DNA of 38,200 nucleotides from Methanobrevibacter_A sp964547125 (GTDB taxonomy: Archaea; Methanobacteriota; Methanobacteria; Methanobacteriales; Methanobacteriaceae), in NCBI GenBank assembly GCA_964547125.1, contig CAZJLS010000010.1, positions 1 through 38,200 of the forward strand, in the 5' to 3' direction. A program made the position numbers and the translations under genes. The notes under the pieces are model-generated. The model was not told the origin of the DNA. It saw only the letters and a program-made list of their open reading frames with translations, and did no database searches. The stretch's first letter is position 1; each line of letters begins with the position of its first letter. Of the stretch, positions 15,543 to 24,097 are shown one piece after another.

Positions 15543-16169
15543 TACATAACCATTATTTTTTAAATTACTAATAATATACTCCATAGCCATCTTATCTTCT
15601 TTACTACCTACCTTTTTAGCAACACGATAATTTTCTCTAAAACGACCCATATAATAATCTCTAATTTCAGAACTAACTTTATCAACACGACTATAATTAA
15701 CTAAAGACTCAATAACACAATGAATACCTCTATTTAAAGGATTCATATTGACTTTATTAATAACAACATTACTAACATCAGATTTAATATAATTAGTCTC
15801 AACAGGTTGTATAGGGTCATCGCTTTTTAAAACATTTTTAATATCAGTCACTTTGGCATCAAAAAAAGATTCAACATCTTTAAGCACTAAAGAATCAGAA
15901 CTAACATAATATTCCTCACTAATATTATCAATTAAAGAATAAGAAAAATAAAGAGGATTATAAGTAAGATTAACAGTAAATTCACCATTTCTCTTAATAT
16001 TTTCTAAAGTCTTACTGCCTTCAAAAATCCTATTAACAATATTATGATTTCCTTTAACAATAGTACCAAAAGGAGCAGCATTACGACTACCATCACTATT
16101 CCAAGTAGTTAAAATAACCTCATATTGTTGACCTTTACACATACCAATATCAAATAATCCAAATACCAT
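15537..16169 (-). CDS. DUF447 family flavoprotein
   Basis: Archaeal DUF447 protein, 210 residues, with a predicted FMN-binding split-barrel fold related to flavin reductases. The N-terminal part MCKGQQYEVILTTWNSDGS and RNAAPFGTIV (about 10-40) looks like the beta-barrel core that cradles FMN. The C-terminal half (RVDKVSSEIRDYYMGRFRENYRVAKKV) is helical. No biochemical role is established to my knowledge; such genes are common in methanogens with methanopterin-type C1 metabolism. The ATG has only AGGA upstream. The 3' end overlaps the end of ade by 6 bases, so the two transcripts are convergent. The coding strand is T/G-rich, opposite to nearby minus-strand genes. Confidence 0.8.
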   Translation of the reverse strand: MVFGLFDIGMCKGQQYEVILTTWNSDGSRNAAPFGTIVKGNHNIVNRIFEGSKTLENIKRNGEFTVNLTYNPLYFSYSLIDNISEEYYVSSDSLVLKDVESFFDAKVTDIKNVLKSDDPIQPVETNYIKSDVSNVVINKVNMNPLNRGIHCVIESLVNYSRVDKVSSEIRDYYMGRFRENYRVAKKVGSKEDKMAMEYIISNLKNNGYVL

Positions 16170-16355
16170 ATTTTCAAAAATCCTAAAATTAAAAAACTCT
16201 TTTTTAATAATATTCTTTTATAATATTTAATATATTTATATTAGTTCATTATATAAATTAATAATAATTAAACTATTAAGTTAAAAAAATAATTATAATA
16301 AAATTCTAAAAACACTAAATATTTTATATTAAAAAAATAAGAAGGAATAAAAACA

Positions 16356-17360
16356 ATGGAATATAGAATGCGTACTGAAGTTTTAGAACAACCTGATGCA
16401 TTAAGAAAAACATTTGAGCAAGAAACTTTAAATATGGATAAAATAGCTCAAGAATTAACAAAAGTAGATAAAATATATTTAGTTGGATGTGGAAGTTCAT
16501 TATCAACATTATATTCAGTTAGGGATGCATTAGAATCAGTATCTGATTTTCCAATAATAGTATCTACTGGATACGAATTTACATATAGTAAAAATTTAAA
16601 TGATAAAAATGCAGCTGCAATATTCGCATCACAATCTGGAGAAACAGCAGATACACTAGCAGGTCTTAGAAAAGCTAATGAACTAGGATTTAACACAATA
16701 TCAATATCTAATGAAAAAGATAGTTCAATGCTAAAGGAATCAAAAAATCCAATATTGACTCGTGGAGGAACAGAAACAGCAATATTAGGAACTAAAACAT
16801 ACATAACTCAACTAGCATGTTTGTATTATCTTTTATTTTCATCATCGGACTACTCTAAAAAAGATGAAGTTTTAAAAGACTTACAAAAAATACCTGATAT
16901 TATAGAAAAATTAATAGAATCTACAGAAGAGGATAATAAATTATTGGCTAAAAAATTCAAAGATGAAGAAATTTTTTACTGTCTTGGTGGAGGACCTAAT
17001 TTTGGATTAGCATATAAATTAGCAATGACAATGTTAATGGAAGGTTCAATAAAACATGCATGTCCATTATACTCTGCAGAATTTAGACATGGATTGATAG
17101 AAAGAGCAGAAAAAGATGTTCCATTAATATTTTTAGAAGCAGATTATCCAGTTGATATGCTAACGCAAAAAGCAATAAAATCTTCTGAAGAGTTAAAATG
17201 TAAAAATATTATTTATAACTTAAAAGATTATGCTGATATTAATAATCTTTTAGCGCCATTTATACTTGTAATACCTTTAGAATGGTTTGTTTATTACTTG
17301 GCTCATTTCAATGGTGAAGATCCTGGAAGCACTCGCCATATTGGGAAAGTAAGGTATTAA
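16356..17360 (+). CDS. SIS-domain sugar isomerase, GlmS isomerase-half-like
   Basis: 334-residue protein with two SIS (sugar isomerase) domains, as in the C-terminal half of glucosamine-6-phosphate synthase. GCGSS at 44-48 and SQSGET at 92-97 are sugar-phosphate-binding loops; RHGLIERAE near 245-255 fits the second domain. The glutaminase domain with its N-terminal Cys is absent, so it cannot take ammonia from glutamine in the usual way. It could be a deaminase/isomerase using free ammonia, or act on another amino sugar phosphate. AGGA precedes the ATG. It is monocistronic by position, ending 36 bases before the convergent hsp20 gene. Role in amino-sugar metabolism is inferred. Confidence 0.82.
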   Translation: MEYRMRTEVLEQPDALRKTFEQETLNMDKIAQELTKVDKIYLVGCGSSLSTLYSVRDALESVSDFPIIVSTGYEFTYSKNLNDKNAAAIFASQSGETADTLAGLRKANELGFNTISISNEKDSSMLKESKNPILTRGGTETAILGTKTYITQLACLYYLLFSSSDYSKKDEVLKDLQKIPDIIEKLIESTEEDNKLLAKKFKDEEIFYCLGGGPNFGLAYKLAMTMLMEGSIKHACPLYSAEFRHGLIERAEKDVPLIFLEADYPVDMLTQKAIKSSEELKCKNIIYNLKDYADINNLLAPFILVIPLEWFVYYLAHFNGEDPGSTRHIGKVRY

Positions 17361-17386
17361 TAATTTGAATTTTAAAAAAGAAGTAT

Positions 17387-17411
17387 GTAGATTTAATTAA
17401 ATTAAATCTAC
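17387..17411. repeat. 25-bp near-perfect palindrome between convergent genes
   Basis: GTAGATTTAATT is followed by one base and then its exact reverse complement, AATTAAATCTAC, giving 12-bp arms. It spans the end of the hsp20 coding sequence and the space behind the SIS gene. It may act as a shared bidirectional terminator or mRNA 3' stem. Confidence 0.5.
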
Positions 17412-17927
17412 TTTATGTTTTTCAATATCTAATTTTGGTATTTTTAAAAGAACTGCACCTAATTTATATTCTGCACTAATTTCTTTAAATTTAATGCTTT
17501 CGGGTAGTTTAACAACTCTTTTTACTTTTCCAGTTTCTAAAGTTTGAATGATATACTCTTTTTCACATTCTTCTTCAATATCGTTTAAGGTATCTTCAAA
17601 TTCTAAATTAATTGTTATTTGTTTTTCAGTAGATTCAATATCAATGTTTTCTTTTTCAACACCTGCTACATTAATTTTTAAGTAGTAGTTTTCAGGAGTA
17701 TCTATTAAATCTAATGCAATTTGTGATTGTGGTGCTTCACGGTAGTCTTGTATTCTTGTGTCAATTGATTTTTGAAGTCCTTTCATGGAAACCATTAGGT
17801 CTTCCATAGATCTTCCTACATCGTTTGAAACTCTTTCAACTACGTTTTTTCTTCTTTCAGAATATTTCTGTTTACTTTCGTTTATGTCTTCTTTAATTTT
17901 TTCTTTATCTATTATAGGTTCATCCAT
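17397..17927 (-). CDS. Hsp20/alpha-crystallin small heat-shock protein
   Basis: ATP-independent holdase chaperone of the cytosol. Counting from the ATG at 17927 it has 176 residues, with a charged, helical N-terminal arm of about 75 residues and an alpha-crystallin domain over roughly the last 100 (YYLKINVAGVEKENIDI, then VKRVVKLPESI and AVLLKIPK). The A-x-x-x-G-V-L-like segment reads LGAVLLKIPK. I prefer the second ATG because GAGATGA lies 5-6 bases upstream; an ATG at 17936 adds three residues. The N-terminal arm, with many Lys and Glu, is longer than in compact archaeal Hsp20 proteins. A minus-strand AT-rich promoter region lies at 17937-18042. Confidence 0.88.
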   Translation of the reverse strand: MDEPIIDKEKIKEDINESKQKYSERRKNVVERVSNDVGRSMEDLMVSMKGLQKSIDTRIQDYREAPQSQIALDLIDTPENYYLKINVAGVEKENIDIESTEKQITINLEFEDTLNDIEEECEKEYIIQTLETGKVKRVVKLPESIKFKEISAEYKLGAVLLKIPKLDIEKHKVDLI

Positions 17928-18042
17928 TTTATTCATCTCGAAAATATTTTTTTTTAATTAATACCATTAAGTTATTTTATAATATTTAAAAGTTGTGTGT
18001 ATTAAAAAAATTAATATATTTTTAAAAGGTTTTTATTTGTAT

Positions 18043-19059
18043 TTAATAATCTTCTCTTTCTATTTTTTTAACCGAATCTAATAATTTTAATATTTCATCA
18101 ATACCTTCACCTTCCATTGCTGAAATTAAGAGAGGTTCTTCAGTTTTTTCTATAAAGTTATTAACATATTCAAATCGTGAACCATTATTATAGTAATCGG
18201 AAATATCCATTTTATTAAATAAAATTTTTATAGGTGCATTAAAAATTTCTTCAATTTCTTCAAGTAAATTAAATTGTTGTTCCAGAGGATAGCCACAAGT
18301 TTCAGAACTATCAAAAATAAAGAGAATAGCATCTGCTAAATCTTCAAGGGCAACCATTGCATTCATTTCAATATCATTCATATCGACTATTGGGCGATCT
18401 AATAATCCAGGTGTATCTATAATTTGTATATGTTTCCAGTTTCTTTCGATATGTCCTATTTGTATACCTTTTGTTGTGAAGGGATAATCTGCTACTTCTG
18501 GTTCTGCATCTGTTATTTTACTAAGTAATGTTGATTTACCAACATTTGGAAATCCTGCAATTACAATTGTTGTTGCTTCAAAATCGATTGTGGGCATATT
18601 ACGCAATCTGCTTTTTGCAAAATCTAGAACGTCCAGGTCTTTACTTATTTTATGAACAACAGAGGATATTCTTCCATATGCTTGACTTCTGAGAGTTGAT
18701 GCTTTTTCTGGTGCGGATCTTCTTATTTTTTTACTATAATCTTTTTCTAATTGTGTTATGATACCATATGCCCAGTTTAATGCTCCTAGTGCTTGTTTCA
18801 TGTCATCAACACCTACGGTTATGTCGATGTAGTCTTGATAAAATTCGGGTAATTCTTCAATAGTTGGAACTCTATCATTAATCATTTTTAGTCTGTCTTT
18901 TATAACTTGGCAGGCTGTAACTACTCGTGCTTCCTCGATTTTCTTAGGTTTTAATCTTTTGGGCATTTTTTTACTTCTTACTTCTGATGCTGTTTTTTTT
19001 CCTCTTGAAAATCCTTTGTCTAATAGTTCATCAGGTGTTGGGATTGTTGGTATCATCAT
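18043..19059 (-). CDS. Nog1-type GTPase, ribosome assembly
   Basis: Archaeal homologue of the nucleolar GTPase Nog1, which is needed for large ribosomal subunit maturation. 338 residues. An N-terminal helical NOG1 domain (about 1-160) contains the characteristic IPTPDELLDKGFSRG start. The GTPase follows, with G1 GFPNVGKS at 169-176, DTPG at 215-218 and NKMD at 282-285. GGTGAT lies immediately before two consecutive ATG codons, so the first or second could be used. It is the last gene of a minus-strand unit behind the AMMECR1 gene (32-base gap) and tldD. Assignment is firm by N-terminal domain and motif order. Confidence 0.93.
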   Translation of the reverse strand: MMIPTIPTPDELLDKGFSRGKKTASEVRSKKMPKRLKPKKIEEARVVTACQVIKDRLKMINDRVPTIEELPEFYQDYIDITVGVDDMKQALGALNWAYGIITQLEKDYSKKIRRSAPEKASTLRSQAYGRISSVVHKISKDLDVLDFAKSRLRNMPTIDFEATTIVIAGFPNVGKSTLLSKITDAEPEVADYPFTTKGIQIGHIERNWKHIQIIDTPGLLDRPIVDMNDIEMNAMVALEDLADAILFIFDSSETCGYPLEQQFNLLEEIEEIFNAPIKILFNKMDISDYYNNGSRFEYVNNFIEKTEEPLLISAMEGEGIDEILKLLDSVKKIEREDY

Positions 19060-19091
19060 TTTTTATCACCACAAAAATATTTTATTTTTTC

Positions 19092-19658
19092 TCACTCTTC
19101 AAATTTTTGGCCTTGGAATTTATAAATATTGATATTTTTATTATTGAGCCATGAATCAGGGTTTAAACCGGCTTTTAGACATGTATTTTCTAAAAATTCA
19201 GTTTCATTCATATTATATTCTATTGCTACTTGTGGAAGTAGTAATCCACTAGTGAATAAGCTTCTAACTATTAAACCATCCTGTCCAATGTTTATTTTAT
19301 TTGGGTATTCTTCTGGTTTGTCAACTTTTATTAGTGTGGGTTTTGTTAGAATTGTAATTTCTATTTTAATTTTTTCTATTTCGTCTTCAGTTAATGAAGG
19401 AAATCTTGGATCATTTATAGTTGCAGATATGGATACATCTATTATTGCTTCAATTAATGGTTTTATTGGTTCTGGATATCCAATACAACCTCTTAGATTA
19501 TTATTTTTGTTTATTGTACAAAATACTCCTAATTTTTCTTTTAAGTATTCTGGACAATTTTGTGGAGGGGTGATTCTTTCATTTTTAAGTGTAATTGTAG
19601 TAATTGCATCTCTTGCAATTTTTAATAAGTATTCTTTGTCAGTATTTGTTAATTCCAT
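19092..19658 (-). CDS. AMMECR1 domain protein
   Basis: Conserved protein of the AMMECR1 family (TIGR00296), 188 residues, found throughout archaea and eukaryotes. The signature LRGCIGYPEP is visible near 55-64, along with DPRFPSLTEDE near 83-93, and the family's central beta-sheet segments follow. Biochemical role is unsettled; in many archaea the gene sits beside MEMO or radical SAM genes, not seen here. I chose the ATG at 19658; an in-frame TTG at 19667 is possible, and the only upstream signal is TTGATT, as at pdaD. It lies 18 bases behind tldD and 32 bases before the nog1 gene, hence likely co-transcribed. Confidence 0.9.
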   Translation of the reverse strand: MELTNTDKEYLLKIARDAITTITLKNERITPPQNCPEYLKEKLGVFCTINKNNNLRGCIGYPEPIKPLIEAIIDVSISATINDPRFPSLTEDEIEKIKIEITILTKPTLIKVDKPEEYPNKINIGQDGLIVRSLFTSGLLLPQVAIEYNMNETEFLENTCLKAGLNPDSWLNNKNINIYKFQGQKFEE

Positions 19659-19676
19659 TTTAATCAATTTTTTCTT

Positions 19677-21047
19677 TTATTTGCTTCCGCCTACTGTGGC
19701 ATTTAGTATTCTTGTATTGGGGCCACCGTCTCCTACGGGTGCAACTTGACCATCTTTTCCACAGAATCCGACGCTAAGTTTGAATGTGTCATCAACTGCA
19801 TCAACATTTTTTAGTGTTTCAAGAATTTGTCCTGAGAGAGATACATCTCTTAGTATGTCTTTAATTTCACCATTTTCTATTTTGTATGATTCTGTTGCAT
19901 TGAATTGGAATATTCCTTTTCCAGTATCTACTTGTCCCCCTCTAGAACCTTTTAGGTATATTCCATCTTTTATGTCTTCAATTAGTTCTTCGAATTTATA
20001 ATCTCCAGGTTGAAGGTAAGTATTACTCATTCTTACTATTGGTTGGTCACTAATTGAACTTCTAGCATTTCCACTAGATTTTAAATTTAATTTTGATGCT
20101 GTTTCTCTAGATGATAATAGTGAGACTAGTTTTCCGTTTTTAACAAGTTGGTTTTTTTGAGTTTTAACTCCTTCAACATCATATTCATAATATCCGAATC
20201 CATTTTTGTTTGTTGGGTCATCGAATATGTTTACAACATCTGATCCTATTTGTTCTTCTAGTTTTCCTTTTAGTACTGAATCGTTTTGTAATATTATGTC
20301 TGCTTCTGATGCGTGTCCTAGTGCTTCGTGTATGAATACTCCTGTTAGTTCGTTGTCGGTTATTATTGTGAATTTTCCTGATGGGGGTTTTTCTGCATTT
20401 AGGAGTTTTGTTGATTTTTCTGCTGTTTTTCTGCTGAATTTTTCTATGTCTTCGTTTTCTATGATTTCGTATCCTTTTACTCCACCTATGCTTCCGTGGC
20501 TCATTTGTTTTATTGTTCCTGATGATGATACTGTGTTTAGTGATAGTCTTAGTCTTGTGGTTTCTTGTATTATTTCACTTCCTTCACTTGTTATTAATAT
20601 TGTTTTTTGTTCGCTATCGCTGTAGTTTACTGTTGTGCTTGTGACTTTTCCAATTTGTGCTGCTGAACTAACATCTGTTAAGAGTTCTTTTTTTTCTTCT
20701 ATGCTTATGTCATTTACAGGTATTTTTAATGGTGTTTTTATTTTATCTTTTATTGGTTTGTTTTCGCTTAGGCTTATGTCTCCTTTTAGGGATTTTGATA
20801 TTTTTATTGCAGTTTCAGTTATTTGTTCCATTTTGTTTAAGTCATTTGTGTATGCAAATCCCCATGCTCCGTTGTTTAATACTCTTATTCTTGCACTATT
20901 TGAGGTTCCTGTATTTATTTCTTGTATTTTTCCATCTTCCATAATTATATTTGTATTGTTTCCGGTTCCTGCACGTATATCCACATAATCTACTTTATTT
21001 TCAATTTTTTCTATTATTTTATTGAAAATGTCTATTTTTGTTTCCAT
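19677..21047 (-). CDS. tldD: TldD-family metalloprotease
   Basis: Subunit of the TldD/TldE (PmbA) zinc protease, 456 residues. The metal-binding motif HEALGH is at 240-245, the HExxxH form that distinguishes catalytic TldD from its partner TldE. Surrounding segments FTIITDNELTGVFIHEALGH and SSRETASKLNL fit the family. In bacteria TldD/E degrades unfolded peptides through a narrow channel. The partner gene is not in this window. The ATG has AGGA upstream. First gene of the tldD-AMMECR1-nog1 unit. Its coding strand is A-rich, while the plus strand here is markedly T/G-rich. Confidence 0.93.
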   Translation of the reverse strand: METKIDIFNKIIEKIENKVDYVDIRAGTGNNTNIIMEDGKIQEINTGTSNSARIRVLNNGAWGFAYTNDLNKMEQITETAIKISKSLKGDISLSENKPIKDKIKTPLKIPVNDISIEEKKELLTDVSSAAQIGKVTSTTVNYSDSEQKTILITSEGSEIIQETTRLRLSLNTVSSSGTIKQMSHGSIGGVKGYEIIENEDIEKFSRKTAEKSTKLLNAEKPPSGKFTIITDNELTGVFIHEALGHASEADIILQNDSVLKGKLEEQIGSDVVNIFDDPTNKNGFGYYEYDVEGVKTQKNQLVKNGKLVSLLSSRETASKLNLKSSGNARSSISDQPIVRMSNTYLQPGDYKFEELIEDIKDGIYLKGSRGGQVDTGKGIFQFNATESYKIENGEIKDILRDVSLSGQILETLKNVDAVDDTFKLSVGFCGKDGQVAPVGDGGPNTRILNATVGGSK

Positions 21048-21201
21048 TGTTTTTTTCCTGTATTTTTTTTTATTTACATGTTTTTTATGTTTTAATTAGT
21101 ATTAGTAATTTTATTTTTTTTTAGAAAGTTTTATAAAAGATTTATAACAATAGTTATATTAAAATATTTTTTTTAAATGAATAATACAAGAGGTGCACAA
21201 A

Positions 21202-22443
21202 ATGGTTATTATAGTAGGTACAGGAGCAGGAGGAGCAATAATTGCAATGAAACTCTCACAAAATAACATACCTGTAACAATAATCGAAAAAGGACCTTAC
21301 ATAAACAGTAAAGATGCATTTGAATATTATGATCAAAAATACTACTCAAAAAGAAGCAAAAATGAAGAAAGTGTAGACCTACTAAAAACAACATGTATAG
21401 GAGGATCTACAATAGTTGCAGCAGGGAATGGGGTAAGAGTACTAGAAAAAGAATTCCAAAAAATGGGAATAGACTTAACAAAAGAATACGAAACAGTAGA
21501 AGAACTATTAAACATACATCAAATGAACGACACACACATTGGAAAAGGCACAAGAAAATTCCTAGAATCTTCAAAAGAATTAGGATTCCAAACAATGAAA
21601 ATGCCAAAATTCATAGAAGAAGACAAATGTATAAAATGTGGAAAATGCTCATTTGGATGCCCACAAGATGCAAAATGGAGTGGAAAAGACTTTATAAATA
21701 TAGCAATAGAAAACGGGGCGGAATTAATAACAAATGCAGAAGTAAAAAAAATATTAATAAAAAATAAAGAACTAAAAGGAGTAGAATACATACAAAACAA
21801 TCAAACAAAAACAATCAACTCCAATGAAATAATACTAACAGCCGGAGCAATAGATACAAGCATAATACTACAAAACTCAGGAATAGATGCAGGTAATAAA
21901 TTATTCTTCGACCCATTTGTATCTGTGGGAGGAGTATTAAAAGATATAAACTTCAATACAGAAGTACAAATGAATGCACTAACAATAGGAAATGAATATA
22001 TATTGGCTCCACACTTCTCATCATTCATACCAAAATACTTAAAAGAACAACACCCATCAATAGAAGATAAAGACATATTGAGCATAATGGTAAAAATACC
22101 TGATGACATGGTGGGAACAGTAGACAAAGAAGGAAACATAAAAAAATTCAACACAATTGATGATATAAGAAGAATATCTCAAGGAACTGCAGCAGCAGGA
22201 GGAATATTAGAAAAAATAGGAGTTGACACAACAACAATGACTTCTACAGTATTCAGAGGAGCACACCCTGGAGGAACAGCTGCAATAGGGGATGTTGTTG
22301 ATAAAAATTTAGAAACAGAAATAAAAGGTTTGTATGTTGCTGATGCAAGTGTAATACCAATATCACCCGGAAAACCTCCAATATTACTAATATTAGCATT
22401 AGCACTAAGATTAGCAAATAATATAATTCAAAAAAATAGTTAA
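21202..22443 (+). CDS. GMC-like FAD oxidoreductase with a ferredoxin-type cysteine cluster
   Basis: 413-residue flavoprotein of the glucose-methanol-choline type. An N-terminal FAD motif GTGAGG is at 6-11 with IIEKGP near 27-32. A cluster C-x2-C-x2-C-x3-C follows at Cys143, 146, 149 and 153, reading CIKCGKCSFGCP, which is a 4Fe-4S-like pattern. The C-terminal part has GGTAAIGDVV and a VADASVIP segment, the usual second FAD-contact region. Start taken at ATG 21202 because AGAGGTG sits six bases before it; the GTG at 21193 lies inside that signal. Substrate unknown; an electron-transfer-coupled dehydrogenase is likely. It converges on pyrI with 13 bases between stops. Confidence 0.85.
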   Translation: MVIIVGTGAGGAIIAMKLSQNNIPVTIIEKGPYINSKDAFEYYDQKYYSKRSKNEESVDLLKTTCIGGSTIVAAGNGVRVLEKEFQKMGIDLTKEYETVEELLNIHQMNDTHIGKGTRKFLESSKELGFQTMKMPKFIEEDKCIKCGKCSFGCPQDAKWSGKDFINIAIENGAELITNAEVKKILIKNKELKGVEYIQNNQTKTINSNEIILTAGAIDTSIILQNSGIDAGNKLFFDPFVSVGGVLKDINFNTEVQMNALTIGNEYILAPHFSSFIPKYLKEQHPSIEDKDILSIMVKIPDDMVGTVDKEGNIKKFNTIDDIRRISQGTAAAGGILEKIGVDTTTMTSTVFRGAHPGGTAAIGDVVDKNLETEIKGLYVADASVIPISPGKPPILLILALALRLANNIIQKNS

Positions 22444-22456
22444 CATTTAAAAAAAT

Positions 22457-22915
22457 TTAAAATTGTTTATTAATTTCTTCTTCAGAAATTAATCTTTCAC
22501 AATAATGACATTTAAGTGTAATAGGATGTTTATTTATAAGATAAAACTTAGAACTTATAGGTTCATTTGTATTACTAATACATTTTGGATTAACACATTT
22601 AATAATAGAATCAAACTCAGTCATTAATTTAACAGGTACTTTAGAAACAATTTTATAATCTCTAATAATATTAATCGTAGCATTCTTAGATATTAAAGCA
22701 ATTTGATCAAGTTCATTAGAATCAAGTTCCCGATTTTCAATCTTAACAATATCCTTTTTACCAGACTTACCAGATTCAATATTCATAGCAACAGTAACAC
22801 TTGTATCATCATCAGGAAGTCCTAAAATCCTTAAAACATAAATAGATTTATTAGCAGTAATATGATCAATAACTGTACCATTTTTAATAGGTTTAACCTT
22901 AAGTTCATGTTCCAT
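22457..22915 (-). CDS. pyrI: Aspartate carbamoyltransferase regulatory subunit
   Basis: Regulatory chain of aspartate transcarbamoylase, the first committed enzyme of pyrimidine synthesis. 152 residues, the usual size. An N-terminal allosteric nucleotide-binding domain (KVKPIKNGTVIDHI, residues about 6-19) is followed by a zinc domain with Cys107, Cys112, Cys136 and Cys139, which holds the interface to the PyrB catalytic trimer. The pyrB gene is not adjacent. The gene is minus-strand, divergent from the flavodoxin at 23016 with about 100 bases between starts, and convergent with the GMC-like gene. Identification is firm. Confidence 0.95.
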   Translation of the reverse strand: MEHELKVKPIKNGTVIDHITANKSIYVLRILGLPDDDTSVTVAMNIESGKSGKKDIVKIENRELDSNELDQIALISKNATINIIRDYKIVSKVPVKLMTEFDSIIKCVNPKCISNTNEPISSKFYLINKHPITLKCHYCERLISEEEINKQF

Positions 22916-23015
22916 ATATAAAAATATAATGCTAAAAGATATTTAATACTTTGTGAAAAAACAATAAATTAAGAACTTATTCTAAAAAATAATAAAATAA
23001 TATTGGAGCTAAAAA

Positions 23016-23525
23016 ATGTCTAAAAACTTAATAATATACTTTTCAAGAAGAGGAAACAACTATACTAATGCAGGGATACAAAATATAAAAGTGGGAAACA
23101 CAGAAAAAATCGTAAATTATATACAAGATTTCATAGATGCTGATGTATTTGAAATAAAACCTAAACAAGAGTATCCGGAAGATTATATGGAATGTACAGA
23201 AGTAGCTAAAAAAGAACAAGAGGAAAATGCAAGACCTAAACTACAAAATTACTTAGAAAGTATTGAAGAATATGATACGATATATATAGGATTTCCTAAT
23301 TGGTGGGGAACATTGCCAATGCCATTTTGGACACAATTAGAAAAATTAGACTTTAATGGTAAAACAATAAAACCCTTTGTAACACATGAAGGTTCACAAA
23401 TGGGTAATAGTTTGAATGACCTTAAAAAATTATGTAAAGGTGCAAAAATAGAATCTGGTTTAGCAATACAAGGCAGTACAGTTGATAATGCTAAACACAA
23501 AGTTGAAAAATGGGTAACTTCATAA
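23016..23525 (+). CDS. Flavodoxin-like protein
   Basis: Small FMN protein, 169 residues, of the flavodoxin_4 type. Residues 4-11 (NLIIYFSR) form the first strand and phosphate loop, followed by VGNTEKIV. IGFPNWWGTLPMPFW, about 91-105, is the flavin-contact loop with the Trp-Trp pair typical of this subfamily. The C-terminal GLAIQGSTVDNAK fits the last strand and helix. It would shuttle electrons or reduce quinone-like or stress-related substrates. GGAG lies about 10 bases before the ATG (TTGGAGCTAAAAAATG). It is monocistronic and converges with a second flavodoxin gene on the other strand. Confidence 0.88.
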   Translation: MSKNLIIYFSRRGNNYTNAGIQNIKVGNTEKIVNYIQDFIDADVFEIKPKQEYPEDYMECTEVAKKEQEENARPKLQNYLESIEEYDTIYIGFPNWWGTLPMPFWTQLEKLDFNGKTIKPFVTHEGSQMGNSLNDLKKLCKGAKIESGLAIQGSTVDNAKHKVEKWVTS

Positions 23526-23551
23526 GAAAATTTATACTATTTTTTTCTTTT

Positions 23552-24043
23552 TTAACTATAAATACCTAAATCTAAAGACCGTATTACACGTATACTGTCT
23601 CTTTCAAGTTGAATTAAACTCTTATCTTTAGTTTTTATTTTAAATCCTTCAATAACACGTCCACCACGTAGTTTAACTTTTTCTTGCATACGTTTAAGAG
23701 TATTATCTCCGCCTGAATTACTCATTGTAGTGAATAAAACAACATCCTTGCCTTTTAAATCTAATTTATCAATTAAAGTAATTATTGCAGGAGTAGGATT
23801 ATTTGCCCATGTAGGAGTTCCAATATAAACTAAATCATAATTTGTTAAATCAATTTTATCAGGATAAATTTCAGTTTTCTTTTCTCTAAATGCATCTATA
23901 GAAGAGTTAAACCTATTTAAAAAACCTCCTCTTCTTTTCAAATCTTTAACCTTAATAGTTTCAGAATTTAATTCATTAGCTAAAGATTTAGCAACAATTT
24001 CAGTTCTTTTAGTTTCAGAATAGTAAAGTATTATAGTATTCAT
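23552..24043 (-). CDS. Flavodoxin-domain protein
   Basis: Second FMN-binding flavodoxin-fold protein, 163 residues, not close in sequence to its convergent neighbour. It begins ILYYSETKRTEIVA (about 4-17), the phosphate-binding loop, and continues with a basic segment LKRRGGFLNRFNSS near 35-48. YIGTPTWANNPTP at 72-84 is the second flavin loop. TMSNSGGDNT near 106-115 fits the third. Electron donor or NAD(P)H-linked reductase roles are both possible. GGTTGGTAA upstream may serve as the ribosome site. It lies 54 bases behind argC on the same strand, so it could be at the tail of the hisA-ribL-argC unit. Confidence 0.85.
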   Translation of the reverse strand: MNTIILYYSETKRTEIVAKSLANELNSETIKVKDLKRRGGFLNRFNSSIDAFREKKTEIYPDKIDLTNYDLVYIGTPTWANNPTPAIITLIDKLDLKGKDVVLFTTMSNSGGDNTLKRMQEKVKLRGGRVIEGFKIKTKDKSLIQLERDSIRVIRSLDLGIYS

Positions 24044-24097
24044 AAAAAAATTACCAACCTTCTTACAAATATTATATTTGATATAATATAAATAACT

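Noticed and set aside
19129..19749. A 206-codon plus-strand open frame opposite the AMMECR1 gene.
   Set aside because: It is hydrophobic, lies opposite a clear conserved protein, has no ribosome site, and is explained by the low frequency of stop codons on the complement of A-rich codons.
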